A stretch of DNA of 64,000 nt from Streptomyces sp. NBRC 110028 (GCF_001417735.1 NZ_BBUZ01000030.1:186001-250000); one strand, 5' to 3'. Positions 8,764 to 17,363 are shown, counted from the first letter of the stretch. Program-made: numbers and translations. Notes: generated by a model not told the origin, from the sequence alone.

Positions 8764-9859
8764 TCAGGCGGCGGACGGCTCCGCGCCGTCCACCACATGG
8801 GCCACACCGCACGTGACGTTGTCGGGCCCGCCCGCGCGGTTGGCGAGGGCGATGAGTTCGAGCGCGGCCTCGCCCGGATCGGCCACCGAGCCCAGCACAC
8901 GCCGGATCTCCTCCGCGGCCACCACCCCGCTGAGCCCGTCCGAGCACAGCAGATACCGGTCGCCCGCCAGGGCGTCCCGCAGCGCCAGGTCGGGCTCGAA
9001 CGCCGACCCGCCGCCCACGGCCCGCAGCAGCAGCGCCCGCTGGGGGTGGGACGCGGCCTCCGCCAGGGTGATGCGCCCCTCGTCGATCAGTGACTGCACC
9101 ACGGTGCACCACGGTGTGGTCGTGGGTGATCTGGAACAGCTCGCCGTCGCGCAGCAGATACGCCCGCGAATCGCCGATGTGCACCAGGCCCAGCCGTGAC
9201 CCCGACCACACCATCGCGGTCAGCGTCGTCCCGACGTCGCGCAGCGCGGGGTCGGACGCGGCCAGCTCGCACACCGAGGTGTGCGCCCGACGCGCCGCGT
9301 CCTCCAGGGCGCTCAGCAGTTCGGCCCCCGGAACCTCGGCCTCCAGCGGCTTGAGCGCCTCGATCGCCGCCTCGCTCGCATGGCGGCCGCCGCCGAAGCC
9401 GTCGGCGACGGCGAGCAGACGCGGACCGGCGTACCCGGCGTCCTCGTTGCTCGTCCGGACCGAGCCCCGGTCGGAGAGCACGGCGTAGCGGATTCCCGGG
9501 GAGCTGGGAGAAGAAGACATGGTGACGTCCTTTCCGGACAACTGCGCGACGAGGAAGGCGGCCAGGTCACGCCGGGCCGCCGTATCGGCCTCGACCTGCG
9601 CCCAGTACGCGCGGACCTCCCGCGCCGCCGCGCCCGGATCCAGCTCGCACACGGTACGGATCCGGGCCAGCGGCATCCCGAGCCGACGCAGCCAGGCCAC
9701 CAGCCGGGCCCGCTCCAGCTGCGCCGGGTCGTAGAGGCGGTAGCCGGAGTGCGGGTCGACACGGGCCGGCGGCAGCAGCCCGAGTTCGTCGTACAGGCGC
9801 AGCGCTTTGGGGGACAGCCTCGATGCCTTCGCGAACGCGCCGATCGTCAGCAGTCCCAT
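8764..9859 (-). pseudogene. MerR regulator fused to PP2C phosphatase, frameshifted by a 10-bp tandem duplication
   Basis: Residues 1 to about 110 from ATG 9859 are a MerR DNA-binding domain (LLTIGAFAKASRLSPKALRL, YDELGLLPPARV). After MSSSPSSPGIRYAVLSDRG comes a PP2C phosphatase with metal-binding motifs SNEDA, VADGFGGG and HIGDSRAYLL. The frame is lost just after ITHDHTVV. The remainder (SLIDEGRITLAEA, LCSDGLSG, GGPDNVT) is intact in another frame ending at 8764. Removing one copy of the 10-mer at 9096-9115 restores ITHDHTVVQSLIDEG and a single protein of about 361 residues. MerR-PP2C fusions exist in Streptomyces; they presumably link a signal to protein dephosphorylation. As sequenced, the phosphatase lacks its last two metal motifs. 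Confidence 0.88.
9096..9115. repeat. 10-bp perfect tandem duplication (GCACCACGGT x2)
   Basis: Two adjacent identical copies at 9096-9105 and 9106-9115 inside the PP2C part of the MerR-PP2C gene. The duplication adds 10 bases and so shifts the frame by one. One copy gives an uninterrupted conserved protein, which shows that the second copy is the recent event (or a sequencing error). Confidence 0.95.
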
Positions 9860-9900
9860 GCCCGCCCTCCTCGCGCCGGGCACCTCGCCCGGCCACCACG

Positions 9901-9931
9901 ATGCTGGAGCTTCCCCCTCGGAGAAGGTCAA
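9901..9931 (-). promoter_or_regulatory. MerR-type promoter with 19-bp spacer and dyad operator
   Basis: On the minus strand, TTGACC (9931-9926) and CAGCAT (9906-9901) are separated by exactly 19 bases, the over-long spacing that MerR regulators act on. The spacer holds an inverted repeat: AGCTTCCCC (9908-9916) facing GGAGAAGGT (9920-9928), 7 of 9 positions paired. It lies 42 bases upstream of the MerR-PP2C start, so the gene probably controls itself through DNA distortion by its own MerR domain. Confidence 0.75.
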
Positions 9932-9939
9932 CCAACGCC

Positions 9940-10115
9940 AATCAAGACCAACGAAGACCATCTATGGGCCATATTCAAAACCACATACCTCCCTCATTTA
10001 TATTTATCAGTCATATACTTTCATTCGGTCTTCTTCAGGTATTCGTTGTGCTTGGCACGGGAAATGACGGGGCATCCGCACAGACTCGTGGCAGCCACGA
10101 GGCGAGGGAGGACCC
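9940..10115. other. AT-rich divergent intergenic region
   Basis: From about 9945 to 10065 the composition drops sharply compared with the rest of the window, with runs such as CATTTATATTTATCAG. It separates the MerR-PP2C gene from the propeller gene. TATACT at 10014-10019 could be a -10 box for the plus strand, but no matching -35 is convincing. No gene is seen in it. Confidence 0.5.
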
Positions 10116-11147
10116 ATGTCCGTTTCCACCACACCCGGAACCGTGTGGGGCACCTGGATCAATCTGCAAGGCGGCATCCACTCCGAGCCCGCGCCGGTGG
10201 CCCAGGCCGACGACCGGATCCAAGTCTTCATCAGGGGCGGTTCGAACGTCCTCTGGAGCAGACTCGAGACCCGCGACGGGGAGTGGGGTCCCTGGCAGCA
10301 GTACCCGGGCGTGTCCGTCGACGGCATCCCCGCTCCGATCCGCGGGAAGGACGGAAAGGTGCGGGTCTTCTACCGCACCCCGGGCAACAACCTGGAGGTC
10401 ATCACCCAGACCTCCATCAACTCCGGGTACGGCACGCCCCAGATCCTGGCCACCGGCATCGGGGACGATCCCGCCGCGGCGCTCGGCGCCGACGGCCGCA
10501 TCTACGTGTTCTTCCCCGGCGCCGACAACGCCCTGTGGTTCCTGCGCAACCAGGACCTGCAGTACGAGACGTACACCACCGCGACCTCGCTGGGCGGCGG
10601 CATCTTCGCCACACCGTCGCCCATCCTCGACGGGGGAGGGCGGATCGTGGTGGCGGTCAAGGGCAGCGGCGAAACCCTCTACACCATCCAGCAGGCAACC
10701 GAGAACTCCGCCACCTGGGAGGGCTTCTCGCTCAACGCCTCCAACGTGACCAGCCGCCCCTCGGCGTGCCTGGACGCGGCCGGGCGGGTGCAGATCTTCT
10801 ACCGGAGTTCGGACGGCTCCGTCCGGCGCGTCGGACAGACCGACGACTACGACTCGTTCAACGCGCCCGTGAGCCTGGGCGCCCAGATCGTGTGGCGGCC
10901 CACCTGCGGCCTGGGCCAGGACGGCCGGATCAACGTGTTCATCAAGGCCACCGACAACGCCCTGTGGGTCGCCGTCCAGACCACGGAGAACGGCACCGCC
11001 TACACCGGCTTCCAGTCCCTCGGCGGGGTCATCGGCTCCGCCGGCATCAGCGTCCCCATCGCCAACGAGGAGAACCTGCTCTACGTGTTCCTGCAGGGCA
11101 ACGGGACCGCCAGAGACCTCTGGCTGCAGCGCCAGACGTTCGTCTGA
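10116..11147 (+). CDS. beta-propeller lectin-like protein (PLL/tachylectin-type repeats), no signal peptide
   Basis: A 343-residue protein with AGGGAGG ahead of ATG 10116. It is built of about six or seven repeats of roughly 45-50 residues, each with a strand pattern such as DGRIYVFFPGADNALWFL, DGRINVFIKATDNALWVA and AGRVQIFYRSSDGSVRR. This is the pattern of fucose-binding PLL-type and tachylectin-2-type beta-propellers that bind sugars. No catalytic residues, export signal or membrane segment are visible, which is odd given its position next to secreted glycosidases. It may be released by lysis, exported another way, or intracellular. Function as a glycan binder is inference. Confidence 0.65.
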   Translation: MSVSTTPGTVWGTWINLQGGIHSEPAPVAQADDRIQVFIRGGSNVLWSRLETRDGEWGPWQQYPGVSVDGIPAPIRGKDGKVRVFYRTPGNNLEVITQTSINSGYGTPQILATGIGDDPAAALGADGRIYVFFPGADNALWFLRNQDLQYETYTTATSLGGGIFATPSPILDGGGRIVVAVKGSGETLYTIQQATENSATWEGFSLNASNVTSRPSACLDAAGRVQIFYRSSDGSVRRVGQTDDYDSFNAPVSLGAQIVWRPTCGLGQDGRINVFIKATDNALWVAVQTTENGTAYTGFQSLGGVIGSAGISVPIANEENLLYVFLQGNGTARDLWLQRQTFV

Positions 11148-11176
11148 GCGGCGCCCTTCGGGGGCTCCACGGTTTT

Positions 11177-11187
11177 CGAAACTTTCG
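11177..11187. promoter_or_regulatory. CGAAACTTTCG palindrome, xylanase-type operator
   Basis: A perfect 11-bp inverted repeat (CGAAA-C-TTTCG) 100 bases upstream of the GH43 gene. From memory, the same palindrome recurs upstream of Streptomyces xylanase genes, where it takes part in repression. Its position here suggests that this glycosidase operon belongs to a hemicellulose-responsive regulon. Confidence 0.65.
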
Positions 11188-11243
11188 CACCTGCCTCAGG
11201 GGCTGTCGGAAGTCATCAGAACCTTTAATCTCCGAACAAATTC

Positions 11244-11263
11244 GATCAACGAGCGGGTTGATC
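11244..11263. promoter_or_regulatory. dyad GATCAAC-N6-GTTGATC upstream of GH43 operon
   Basis: Perfect 7-bp arms with a 6-base spacer, 24 bases before the ATG of the GH43 gene. Size and symmetry fit a dimeric repressor site near the transcription start. No regulator in the window can be tied to it. Confidence 0.5.
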
Positions 11264-11286
11264 AACGGAGAGCCAGGAGCCCCCAC

Positions 11287-13194
11287 ATGCCCACAGCAGG
11301 AGAGCGACGATCGAGCCGCAGCGACGGACAGCCCAGCCGGCGACTGGTCCTGATGGGAGCCCTGGCCCTGGGAGCTGCCGCGGGAACCCCCGGCCTCGCC
11401 GAGGCCGCCGCCCCCACCGCGCGGGAGACGGCCGCCGGGGCCGCCCGGTACGCCAATCCGCTGGTCCGCAACCGTGCCGACCCGCACATCTTCAAGCACA
11501 CCGACGGCTACTACTACTTCACCGCCACCGCCCCGGAGTACGACCGCATCATCCTGCGCCGTTCCAGAACCCTGGGGGGCCTGGCCACCGCGTCGGAGTC
11601 GGTGATCTGGAAGAAGCACGGCAGCGGGGACATGGGCGCCCACATCTGGGCCCCGGAGATCCACTTCATCGACGGCAAGTGGTACGTCTACTTCGCGTCC
11701 GCGCCCGCAGACGACGTCTGGAAGATCCGGATGTGGGTGCTGGAGAACGCGAGCGCCAACCCGTTCGCCGGGACCTGGACCGAGAAGGGGCGCATCGCCA
11801 CCCCCATCGACTCCTTCTCCCTGGACGCCTCCACCTTCGTCCACCGGGGCACCCGCTATCTGATCTGGGCCCAGAGCAACCCGGACGTCGGCAACAACTC
11901 CAGCATCTACATCGCCAAGATGTCCAACCCCTGGACCATTACCGGGCCACAGGTGGAGATCTCCCGCCCGACCTACGACTGGGAGACCCGCGGCTACAAG
12001 GTCAACGAGGGCCCGTCCGTCCTCCAGAAGAACGGCCGGCTCTTCCTCACCTACTCCGCCAGCGCCACCGACGCCAACTACTGCATGGGGCTGCTCACCG
12101 CCTCCGCGGACAGCGACCCGCTGGTCGCCGCCTCCTGGAAGAAGAGTCCGCAGCCGGTCTTCACCAGCAACGACACCACCAAGCAGTACGGGCCGGGCCA
12201 CAACTCCTTCACCGTCGCCGAGGACGGCCGCACCGATGTCCTCGTCTACCACGCCCGCCAGTACAAGGACATCACCGGCGACCCGCTGGGCGACCCCAAC
12301 CGGCACACCCGGGTCCAGACGCTCGGCTGGAAGGCCGACGGCACCCCGGACTTCGGTATCCCCGTGGCCGACGGCCCCGCACCAAAGATCAGGGCCACCA
12401 CCCGCTACACCATGACGGCCTTCACCAACAGCAGCGAATCCAACCTGTACGTGTACGACTCGCCGGACGCGCTCACGTACACGCTGCTCAAGGGGCCGGC
12501 GTACACCCCGCCCGCGGAGCTGATCCGCGACCCCAGCATCATCAAGCACACCGACGGCTACTACTACATCGTCTACACCACCAACTGGACCGGGAACACG
12601 ATCGGTTTCGCGCGCAGCCGCGACCGCGTCAACTGGAGCTTCGTGCGCAACCACACGCTGCCGCTGGCCGGTCTCGAGCGCGCCTGGGCGCCCGAGTTCT
12701 TCGTCGACGCCGACGGCAGCGTCAACATCATCGTGTCGCTGGACACCACCGACACCCCCGATGACATCTTCCGGCCGCATCTGCTCACCGCCACAGGCGC
12801 CTCGCTGTCGTCCTGGACCACCCCGAAGCCGCTCACCGGCCTGGACAAGGCGAACTACATCGATACCTTCGTGGTCCGCCACGGTGGTCAGTACCACGCT
12901 TTCACCAAGCAGGAGACGACGAAGTACATCGAGCACGCCACCGCCACCAGCCTCGGCGGTCCCTACACCCTGCGCGGCACCGGCGACTGGGCGGGCTGGG
13001 GCAGCTGGCGCGAGGGTCCGGCGCTGGTCCCGCTGGACAACGGTGGGTGGCGGATCTTCTTCGACGGCTACGCCGAGAAGAAGTACTACTACAGCGACAG
13101 CCTCGACGGTTTCCGCACCTGGACCCCCATCCGGGAGCTGCCCCGGCTCTCCGGCTTCGCCCGCCACTTCACCGTCCTCAAGGAGAGCGTGTGA
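11287..13194 (+). CDS. secreted protein with two tandem GH43 domains
   Basis: A 635-residue protein with a Tat-like signal (SRRLVLMGALALGA, mature end after about residue 41). Domain 1 (about 55-370) has the three GH43 carboxylates: Asp65 (RADPHIF), Asp180 (SLDASTF) and Glu241 (VNEGPS). Domain 2 (about 375-635) repeats the plan with Asp415 (IRDPSII), Asp526 (YIDTFVV) and Glu576 (WREGPAL). Both five-blade propellers therefore look catalytically complete, which is uncommon in one chain. GH43 enzymes cleave alpha-L-arabinofuranosides and beta-xylosides. The stop overlaps the start of the next GH43 by one base (TGATG), so the two are translated together. Exact linkages unknown. Confidence 0.88.
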   Translation: MPTAGERRSSRSDGQPSRRLVLMGALALGAAAGTPGLAEAAAPTARETAAGAARYANPLVRNRADPHIFKHTDGYYYFTATAPEYDRIILRRSRTLGGLATASESVIWKKHGSGDMGAHIWAPEIHFIDGKWYVYFASAPADDVWKIRMWVLENASANPFAGTWTEKGRIATPIDSFSLDASTFVHRGTRYLIWAQSNPDVGNNSSIYIAKMSNPWTITGPQVEISRPTYDWETRGYKVNEGPSVLQKNGRLFLTYSASATDANYCMGLLTASADSDPLVAASWKKSPQPVFTSNDTTKQYGPGHNSFTVAEDGRTDVLVYHARQYKDITGDPLGDPNRHTRVQTLGWKADGTPDFGIPVADGPAPKIRATTRYTMTAFTNSSESNLYVYDSPDALTYTLLKGPAYTPPAELIRDPSIIKHTDGYYYIVYTTNWTGNTIGFARSRDRVNWSFVRNHTLPLAGLERAWAPEFFVDADGSVNIIVSLDTTDTPDDIFRPHLLTATGASLSSWTTPKPLTGLDKANYIDTFVVRHGGQYHAFTKQETTKYIEHATATSLGGPYTLRGTGDWAGWGSWREGPALVPLDNGGWRIFFDGYAEKKYYYSDSLDGFRTWTPIRELPRLSGFARHFTVLKESV

Positions 13195-14624
13195 TGCGCG
13201 GACGCCTGTGGGCCCTCGTCGTGGCCACCCTCCTCGGGCTGTCGGCCCCGCTGGCGGGCGCCGGTACGGCGCAGGCGGCCCCCGCCACCATCGTCAACGC
13301 CACGCAGTTCACGACCACATCGGGCGAGGCGCTGCACGCGCACGGCGGCGGAGTCATCAAAGTCGGCGCGTACTACTACTGGTTCGGTGAGAACCGCAAC
13401 GCGGACAACACCTTCCGCTACGTGTCCGCCTACCGCTCCACGGACCTGAAGACCTGGGAGTTCCGCCGCCACGTCCTCACCCAGACCACGGATCCCGAGC
13501 TGGCCACCGCCAACATCGAGCGGCCCAAGGTCCTCTACAACGAGCGGACCAAGCGGTTCGTGATGTGGATGCACAAGGAGAACGGCAGCGACTACAGCGA
13601 GGCGCGCGCCGCCGTCGCCACCTCCGCCACCGTCGACGGCGACTACACCTGGCGGGGCAGCTTCCGCCCGCTGGACCAGCACATGTCGCGCGACATCACG
13701 TTGTTCGAGGACAGCGACGGCACCGGCTACATGATCTCAGCCGCCCGGGAGAACTACGACCTGCAGATCTACCGGCTGACCGACGACTACACCGGTGTGG
13801 CGAGCCTGGTGGCCAACCCCTGGCCCGGTGGCCACCGCGAGGCCCCGGCACTCTTCAAACGCGGCAACGTGTACTTCATGCTGACCTCCGGCGCCACCGG
13901 CTGGAACCCCAACCAGCAGCAGTACGCCACCGCCACCAGTCCGGCCGGCCCCTGGAGCGCGATGCGCGACGTGGGCGACGCCACCGCCTACGGTTCGCAG
14001 ACCGCCTATGTCCTGCCGGTGCAGGGCACCCGGACCACCTCGTATCTGTACCTGGGCGACCGCTGGGGCAACTCCTTCGGCGGCAAGGTCAACGACTCGC
14101 GCTACGTCTGGCTGCCGCTGGCCTTCCCCACCGCGACCACCATGACCATGGACTGGTACCCGCAGCTGACCATCGACGCCGCCCAGGGCACCGTGACCGG
14201 CTCCGGCGGTCCGTACACCACGCTGAAGGCCCGGCACAGCGGCAAGTGTGCCGATGTCGTCTCCGCCGCGCAGACCGATGGCGCCGCGGTCGTGCAGTAC
14301 ACCTGCAACGGCGGCGGCAACCAGCTGTTCTGGTCCAGGAGCGCGGGCGGCGGATACGTCCAGCTGGTCGCCCGGCACAGCTCCCAGTGCCTGACCGTGG
14401 CCGGCGGCTCCACCGCCGACGGCGCGGCCGTCGTCCAGTCGGCCTGCGGCACGGGCGCGAACCAGCAGTGGCAGGCCACGGACACCGGCGGCGGATACGT
14501 CCGGCTCGCCGCCCGTTCCAGCGGCAAGTGCCTGGACGTGGCCGACGGGTCCACGGCGGACAAGGCCGCCCTCATCCAGTGGAGTTGCACGGGCGGCACC
14601 AACCAGCAGTGGCAGCGCGGCTGA
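13194..14624 (+). CDS. secreted GH43 (exo-beta-1,3-galactanase type) with C-terminal ricin-like CBM13
   Basis: A 476-residue exported enzyme; AAGGAG lies 8 bases before ATG 13194 and a Sec signal (MRGRLWALVVATLLGLSAPL, cleavage near AQA-A) follows. The catalytic propeller (about 35-340) begins HAHGGGVIKVGAYYYWFGEN, which I associate with the GH43 subgroup that holds exo-beta-1,3-galactanases acting on arabinogalactan; AALFK-type Glu residues (IERPKVL, HREAPALF) are candidate catalytic acids. Residues about 340-476 form a beta-trefoil CBM13 with three repeats, each with GKC or SQC and a QW element (NQLFW, NQQWQ, NQQWQ). Next gene is the GH127 at 14.7 kb. Confidence 0.85.
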   Translation: MRGRLWALVVATLLGLSAPLAGAGTAQAAPATIVNATQFTTTSGEALHAHGGGVIKVGAYYYWFGENRNADNTFRYVSAYRSTDLKTWEFRRHVLTQTTDPELATANIERPKVLYNERTKRFVMWMHKENGSDYSEARAAVATSATVDGDYTWRGSFRPLDQHMSRDITLFEDSDGTGYMISAARENYDLQIYRLTDDYTGVASLVANPWPGGHREAPALFKRGNVYFMLTSGATGWNPNQQQYATATSPAGPWSAMRDVGDATAYGSQTAYVLPVQGTRTTSYLYLGDRWGNSFGGKVNDSRYVWLPLAFPTATTMTMDWYPQLTIDAAQGTVTGSGGPYTTLKARHSGKCADVVSAAQTDGAAVVQYTCNGGGNQLFWSRSAGGGYVQLVARHSSQCLTVAGGSTADGAAVVQSACGTGANQQWQATDTGGGYVRLAARSSGKCLDVADGSTADKAALIQWSCTGGTNQQWQRG

Positions 14625-14714
14625 CCGTCCGCACCCTTGTCGGCCCTTCCCGTTCGGAGCTGTTGACATCCCCGGACGTGCCGGTAGCTTCACGTGCGCA
14701 CGATGTCGGACGTT

Positions 14715-14730
14715 GTTCGTAATTTCGAAC
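14715..14730. promoter_or_regulatory. dyad GTTCG-N6-CGAAC upstream of secreted GH127
   Basis: Perfect 5-bp arms around an AT-rich centre (TAATTT), 17 bases before the GH127 ATG. It resembles a stretched form of the CGAAA-N-TTTCG element at 11177 and may be a variant operator of the same regulon, though this is weak evidence. Confidence 0.35.
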
Positions 14731-14746
14731 CTCCGTGAGGGAAGTC

Positions 14747-17296
14747 ATGAACGAACCAGTCGACAGACGGCACTTCATCGCCGCCACCGCCTCGGGGGCC
14801 GCCGCCGTGATGCTCACCGCCGCGGCGGGCGGCACCGCGGCGGCGGCCGCGCCCGGCGCCGCCCCGCCCGCCGCGCCGCGGGGGGCCCGGGCGCTGACCA
14901 GCGTCCGCCCCTTCCCGCTCACCGCCGTGACCCTGCTGTCCGGCGCCTTCAAGGACAACCAGTCCCGCAACACCGCCTATCTGCGCTTCGTCGACATCGA
15001 CCGGCTGCTGCACACCTTCCGGCTCAACGTCGGCATCGCCAGCGGCGCCCGGCCCTGCGGCGGCTGGGAGAGCCCCACCACCGAACTGCGCGGCCACAGC
15101 ACCGGCCACCTGCTGTCCGGCCTCGCCCTGACCTACGCCAACACCGGCGACGCCGCACTGCTCGACATGAGCCGCAAACTGGTCGCCGCGCTCGCCGCCT
15201 GCCAGGCCAAATCCCCGGCCGCCGGCTACGGAACGGGCTATCTGTCGGCATTCCCGGAGAACTTCTTCGACCGGCTGGAGGCCGGCAGCGGCGTCTGGGC
15301 CCCGTACTACACCATCCACAAGATCATGGCCGGGCTCGTGGACCAGTACCGGCTCGCGGGCAGCGACCAGGCCCTGGAGACCGTGCTGCGCCAGGCCGCC
15401 TGGGTCGACACGCGCACCGGGAGGCTCGGCTACGACCAGATGCAGCGCGTCCTGGAGACCGAGTACGGCGGCATGAACGACGTCCTGGCCGATCTGCACG
15501 CGATCACCGGCGACGGCCGGTGGCTGAAGGTCGCCGAGCGCTTCACCCACGCCCGCGTCTTCGACCCGCTCGCCCGGAACGAGGACCGGCTCGCCGGACT
15601 CCACGCCAACACCCAGATCCCCAAGATGGTCGGCGCCCTGCGCTTGTGGGAAGAAGGGCTGGACAGCCGCTATCGCACCATCGGCGAGAACTTCTGGAAG
15701 ATCGTCACCGATCACCACACGTACGTCATCGGCGGCAACAGCAACGGCGAGGCCTTCCACGAACCGGACGCCATCGCCGCCCAGCTCAGCGGCAACTGCT
15801 GCGAGAACTGCAACAGCTACAACATGCTCAAGCTCACCCGGCTGATCCACTTCCACGCGCCCGAGCGCACCGACCTGCTCGACTACTACGAGCGCACCCT
15901 GTTCAACCAGATGCTCGGCGAACAGGACCCCGACTCGGCCCACGGCTTCAACATCTACTACACGGGCCTCGCCCCCGGCTCCTTCAAACAGCAGCCGTCC
16001 TTCATGGGCCCCGACCCGAACCAGTACTCCACCGACTACGACAACTTCTCCTGCGACCACGGCAGCGGCATGGAAACCCACGCCAAGTTCGCCGACACCA
16101 TCTACACCCGCGGCGACCGCAGCCTCCTGGTGAACCTCTTCATCCCCTCCGAGGTGCGCTGGCAGGAGAAGGGCATCACCTGGCGCCAGACCACCGGCTT
16201 CCCCGACCAGCAGACCACCACCCTCACCGTCGCCTCCGGCGCCGCCTCCCTGGAACTGCGGGTGCGGATCCCCTCCTGGGCGTCCGGGGCCCGCGCCACG
16301 CTCAACGGTGCCGCCCTCCCCGACCAGCCGAAACCCGGCAGTTGGCTGATCATCGACCGGCAGTGGACGGCCGGCGACCGGGTCGAGGTGACCCTGCCGA
16401 TGAAGCTGCGGCTCGACCCCACCCCCGACGACCCCGACATCCAGGCCGTGCTGTACGGGCCCGTGGTGCTGGCCGGGGCGTACGGCGACCGCACCGGCAT
16501 GGCCCTGCCGCGCCTCGAGCCGGACTCGGTGGTCCAGCAGGCCACCAGCCCGATGCGCTTCACCGCCACCGCGGACGGGCAGAGGGTCACCCTGCTGCCC
16601 GTGGCCAGTGTCCACCACCAGCACTACAACGTGTACTGGCTGAGCGGCCGGCCGCCCACCCCACCGCCCGCCTTCGCCGCCTGGTACCGCTTCGACGAGA
16701 CCTCCGGCACCACCGCCGCCGACGCCACCGGCCGCGGCAAGACCGCGCGGCTCACCGGCGGCGCCACCTGGACCACCGGCAGGTCCGGCAGCGCCGTCAC
16801 GCTGAACGGCACCGACGGATACCTGACCCTCGCCGACGACCTCCTCGCGGGCGCCACCGCGTACACGCTGGCCACCTGGGTCCGGCTGGACGGCACCCCC
16901 GCCCAGTGGACCCGGATCTTCGACATCGGCACCGGCGTCACCGCCAACATGTTCCTCACCCCGGTCGCCGACTCCGGCAAGCTGCGCTTCGCCATCACCG
17001 CGGGCGGAGGCGGCGCGGAGCAGCGCATCGAGGCCGCGCCACTGCCCACCGGCCAGTGGACCCATATCGCCGTCGCCTACGGCGGCGGCACCGCCGTGCT
17101 CTACGTCGGCGGGCGCGAGGCCGGGCGCAACACCCGCGTCACCGTCGAACCCGCCGACTTCGGCAACCACATCCGTGCCGCCTACCTCGGCAAGTCGCAA
17201 TACCCCGACCCCTACCTCAGGGCCGCGTTCGACGACTTCCGCGTGTACGGCAGGACACTCAGCGCGAATGAGGTCGCCACGCTCGCCGAAAGCTGA
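14747..17296 (+). CDS. secreted beta-L-arabinofuranosidase-like (DUF1680/GH127-related) with LamG domain
   Basis: An 849-residue protein. ATG 14747 has GAGGGAAG upstream and begins MNEPVDRRHFIAATASGAAA, a Tat signal with twin Arg. Residues about 50-625 are a DUF1680 catalytic domain; about 645-849 form a LamG/concanavalin-like sugar-binding domain (WYRFDETSG, DDFRVYGRTLS). In the active site Glu353 and Cys355 (GNCCENCNSYNMLKLTR) are present, but at the Cys-Cys pair the sequence is FSCDHGSGMETH, so Cys436 is followed by Asp437 instead of a second Cys. That would give a zinc site with an Asp ligand. It likely removes beta-L-arabinofuranose from plant glycoproteins outside the cell. Confidence 0.86.
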   Translation: MNEPVDRRHFIAATASGAAAVMLTAAAGGTAAAAAPGAAPPAAPRGARALTSVRPFPLTAVTLLSGAFKDNQSRNTAYLRFVDIDRLLHTFRLNVGIASGARPCGGWESPTTELRGHSTGHLLSGLALTYANTGDAALLDMSRKLVAALAACQAKSPAAGYGTGYLSAFPENFFDRLEAGSGVWAPYYTIHKIMAGLVDQYRLAGSDQALETVLRQAAWVDTRTGRLGYDQMQRVLETEYGGMNDVLADLHAITGDGRWLKVAERFTHARVFDPLARNEDRLAGLHANTQIPKMVGALRLWEEGLDSRYRTIGENFWKIVTDHHTYVIGGNSNGEAFHEPDAIAAQLSGNCCENCNSYNMLKLTRLIHFHAPERTDLLDYYERTLFNQMLGEQDPDSAHGFNIYYTGLAPGSFKQQPSFMGPDPNQYSTDYDNFSCDHGSGMETHAKFADTIYTRGDRSLLVNLFIPSEVRWQEKGITWRQTTGFPDQQTTTLTVASGAASLELRVRIPSWASGARATLNGAALPDQPKPGSWLIIDRQWTAGDRVEVTLPMKLRLDPTPDDPDIQAVLYGPVVLAGAYGDRTGMALPRLEPDSVVQQATSPMRFTATADGQRVTLLPVASVHHQHYNVYWLSGRPPTPPPAFAAWYRFDETSGTTAADATGRGKTARLTGGATWTTGRSGSAVTLNGTDGYLTLADDLLAGATAYTLATWVRLDGTPAQWTRIFDIGTGVTANMFLTPVADSGKLRFAITAGGGGAEQRIEAAPLPTGQWTHIAVAYGGGTAVLYVGGREAGRNTRVTVEPADFGNHIRAAYLGKSQYPDPYLRAAFDDFRVYGRTLSANEVATLAES

Positions 17297-17307
17297 CAAG
17301 CTCGGCC

Positions 17308-17327
17308 GGGCGGGCCACGGCCCGCCC
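17308..17327 (+). terminator. short GC hairpin after secreted GH127
   Basis: GGGCGGGCC (17308-17316) and GGCCCGCCC (17319-17327) form a perfect 9-bp stem 12 bases after the GH127 stop. It could reduce read-through into the aldo/keto reductase gene. Confidence 0.5.
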
Positions 17328-17363
17328 GCCCCCTACCGACCGGCATGGACAAGGACGACGTAC

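Noticed and set aside
11047..13167. A 706-codon minus-strand frame across the GH43 gene
   Set aside because: Shadow frame produced by third-position GC; the plus strand has signal peptide and full GH43 motifs.
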